Assembly (NCBI GenBank): GCA_001447805.1
Contig: CP013099.1
Location: forward strand, 3,459,181 to 3,523,180
Source of the DNA: Candidatus Tenderia electrophaga
Lineage (GTDB): Bacteria > Pseudomonadota > Gammaproteobacteria > Tenderiales > Tenderiaceae
Length of the DNA stretch: 64,000 bases
Direction of reading: 5' to 3'
How positions within the stretch are numbered: the stretch's first letter is position 1; each line of letters begins with the position of its first letter. Below are positions 63,952 through 64,000 of the stretch, in pieces. The notes below the pieces were generated by a model that ran no database searches, had not been told where the DNA came from, and was given only the letters and a program-made list of their open reading frames with translations. Made by a program: the position numbers and the translations under genes.

Positions 63952-64000
63952 ATGAGACAGATCGCCACCACAGTCATTGGCGCGGGTGCCTGGGGTACGG
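63952..64000 (+). CDS. gpsA: Glycerol-3-phosphate dehydrogenase GpsA (start only)
   Basis: Only 16 codons are inside the window: MRQIATTVIGAGAWGT, the NAD(P)-binding GAGAWG motif of GpsA. Its position behind secB supports the call. Confidence 0.85.
   Translation, partial: MRQIATTVIGAGAWGT

Noticed and set aside
1-64000. CRISPR arrays, tRNA or rRNA genes, replication origin
   Set aside because: No regularly spaced repeats and no cloverleaf or rRNA sequence were seen; the few DnaA boxes lie in a promoter region without an origin-type AT-rich repeat array.

Overview
The window looks like a chromosomal segment of a GC-rich gammaproteobacterium. It carries the classic gammaproteobacterial blocks hslV-hslU, ubiE-ubiJ-ubiB, gpmI-envC-ctpA-yibQ-like and yibN-secB-gpsA, together with oxyR, pilU and an adenosylcobalamin-dependent ribonucleotide reductase in two parts (NrdJa/NrdJb). 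A dissimilatory-type ATP sulfurylase and several periplasmic cytochromes make a sulfur-oxidising, Chromatiales-like host a reasonable inference, but nothing in the window proves it.

Layout. 1-7.5 kb: pilU (cut by the window edge), oxyR, a cytochrome c'-like protein, then a five-gene envelope operon (2525-6806) with a His/Met-rich lipoprotein, an outer-membrane barrel, two thioredoxin-fold proteins and a small cytochrome with an unusual CxxxCH haem site. 7.9-13 kb: a signalling module (PAS histidine kinase-receiver-hemerythrin, broken by an in-frame TGA, plus a receiver-EAL phosphodiesterase) set exactly between two inverted relics of one IS481-like element. 13-19.4 kb: a chemoreceptor, a PfpI/DJ-1 protein, a membrane protein, a GNAT enzyme and an MscS channel, with transposon debris between them. 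19.7-22.9 kb: a beta-propeller, an MbnH-like di-haem protein and an MbnP-like protein in one tight operon, probably for periplasmic copper handling.

23-35.5 kb is a mobile island. It has two copies each of two different IS4-family elements (most with 9-bp target duplications), a MITE-like relic, selO, a membrane gene split by an IS, a DUF5343 + HEPN gene pair that looks like a defence or toxin module next to an attC-like hairpin, and an IS91-type transposase paired with a tyrosine recombinase.

35.6-47.1 kb: nrdJb and nrdJa (nrdJa has a 377-residue intein placed directly before the catalytic thiyl cysteine), a control region with an NrdR box and DnaA boxes, a DegQ protease, an HPF/cold-shock fusion, an alpha/beta hydrolase, DUF2784 and DUF5996 proteins, an HDAC-like hydrolase and sat. 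47.5-64 kb is mostly housekeeping: an Hpt-REC-REC-GGDEF diguanylate cyclase, hslVU, the ubiquinone genes, an unknown protein with an RxxxxH motif, yajL, DUF488, the cell-division/peptidoglycan operon, an ArsR regulator, yibN, secB and the first bases of gpsA.

The strongest candidates for something new are the 2525-6806 envelope operon, the propeller-MbnH-MbnP operon, the DUF5343-HEPN pair, and the kinase-hemerythrin gene with its internal stop. No CRISPR array, rRNA or tRNA was seen.
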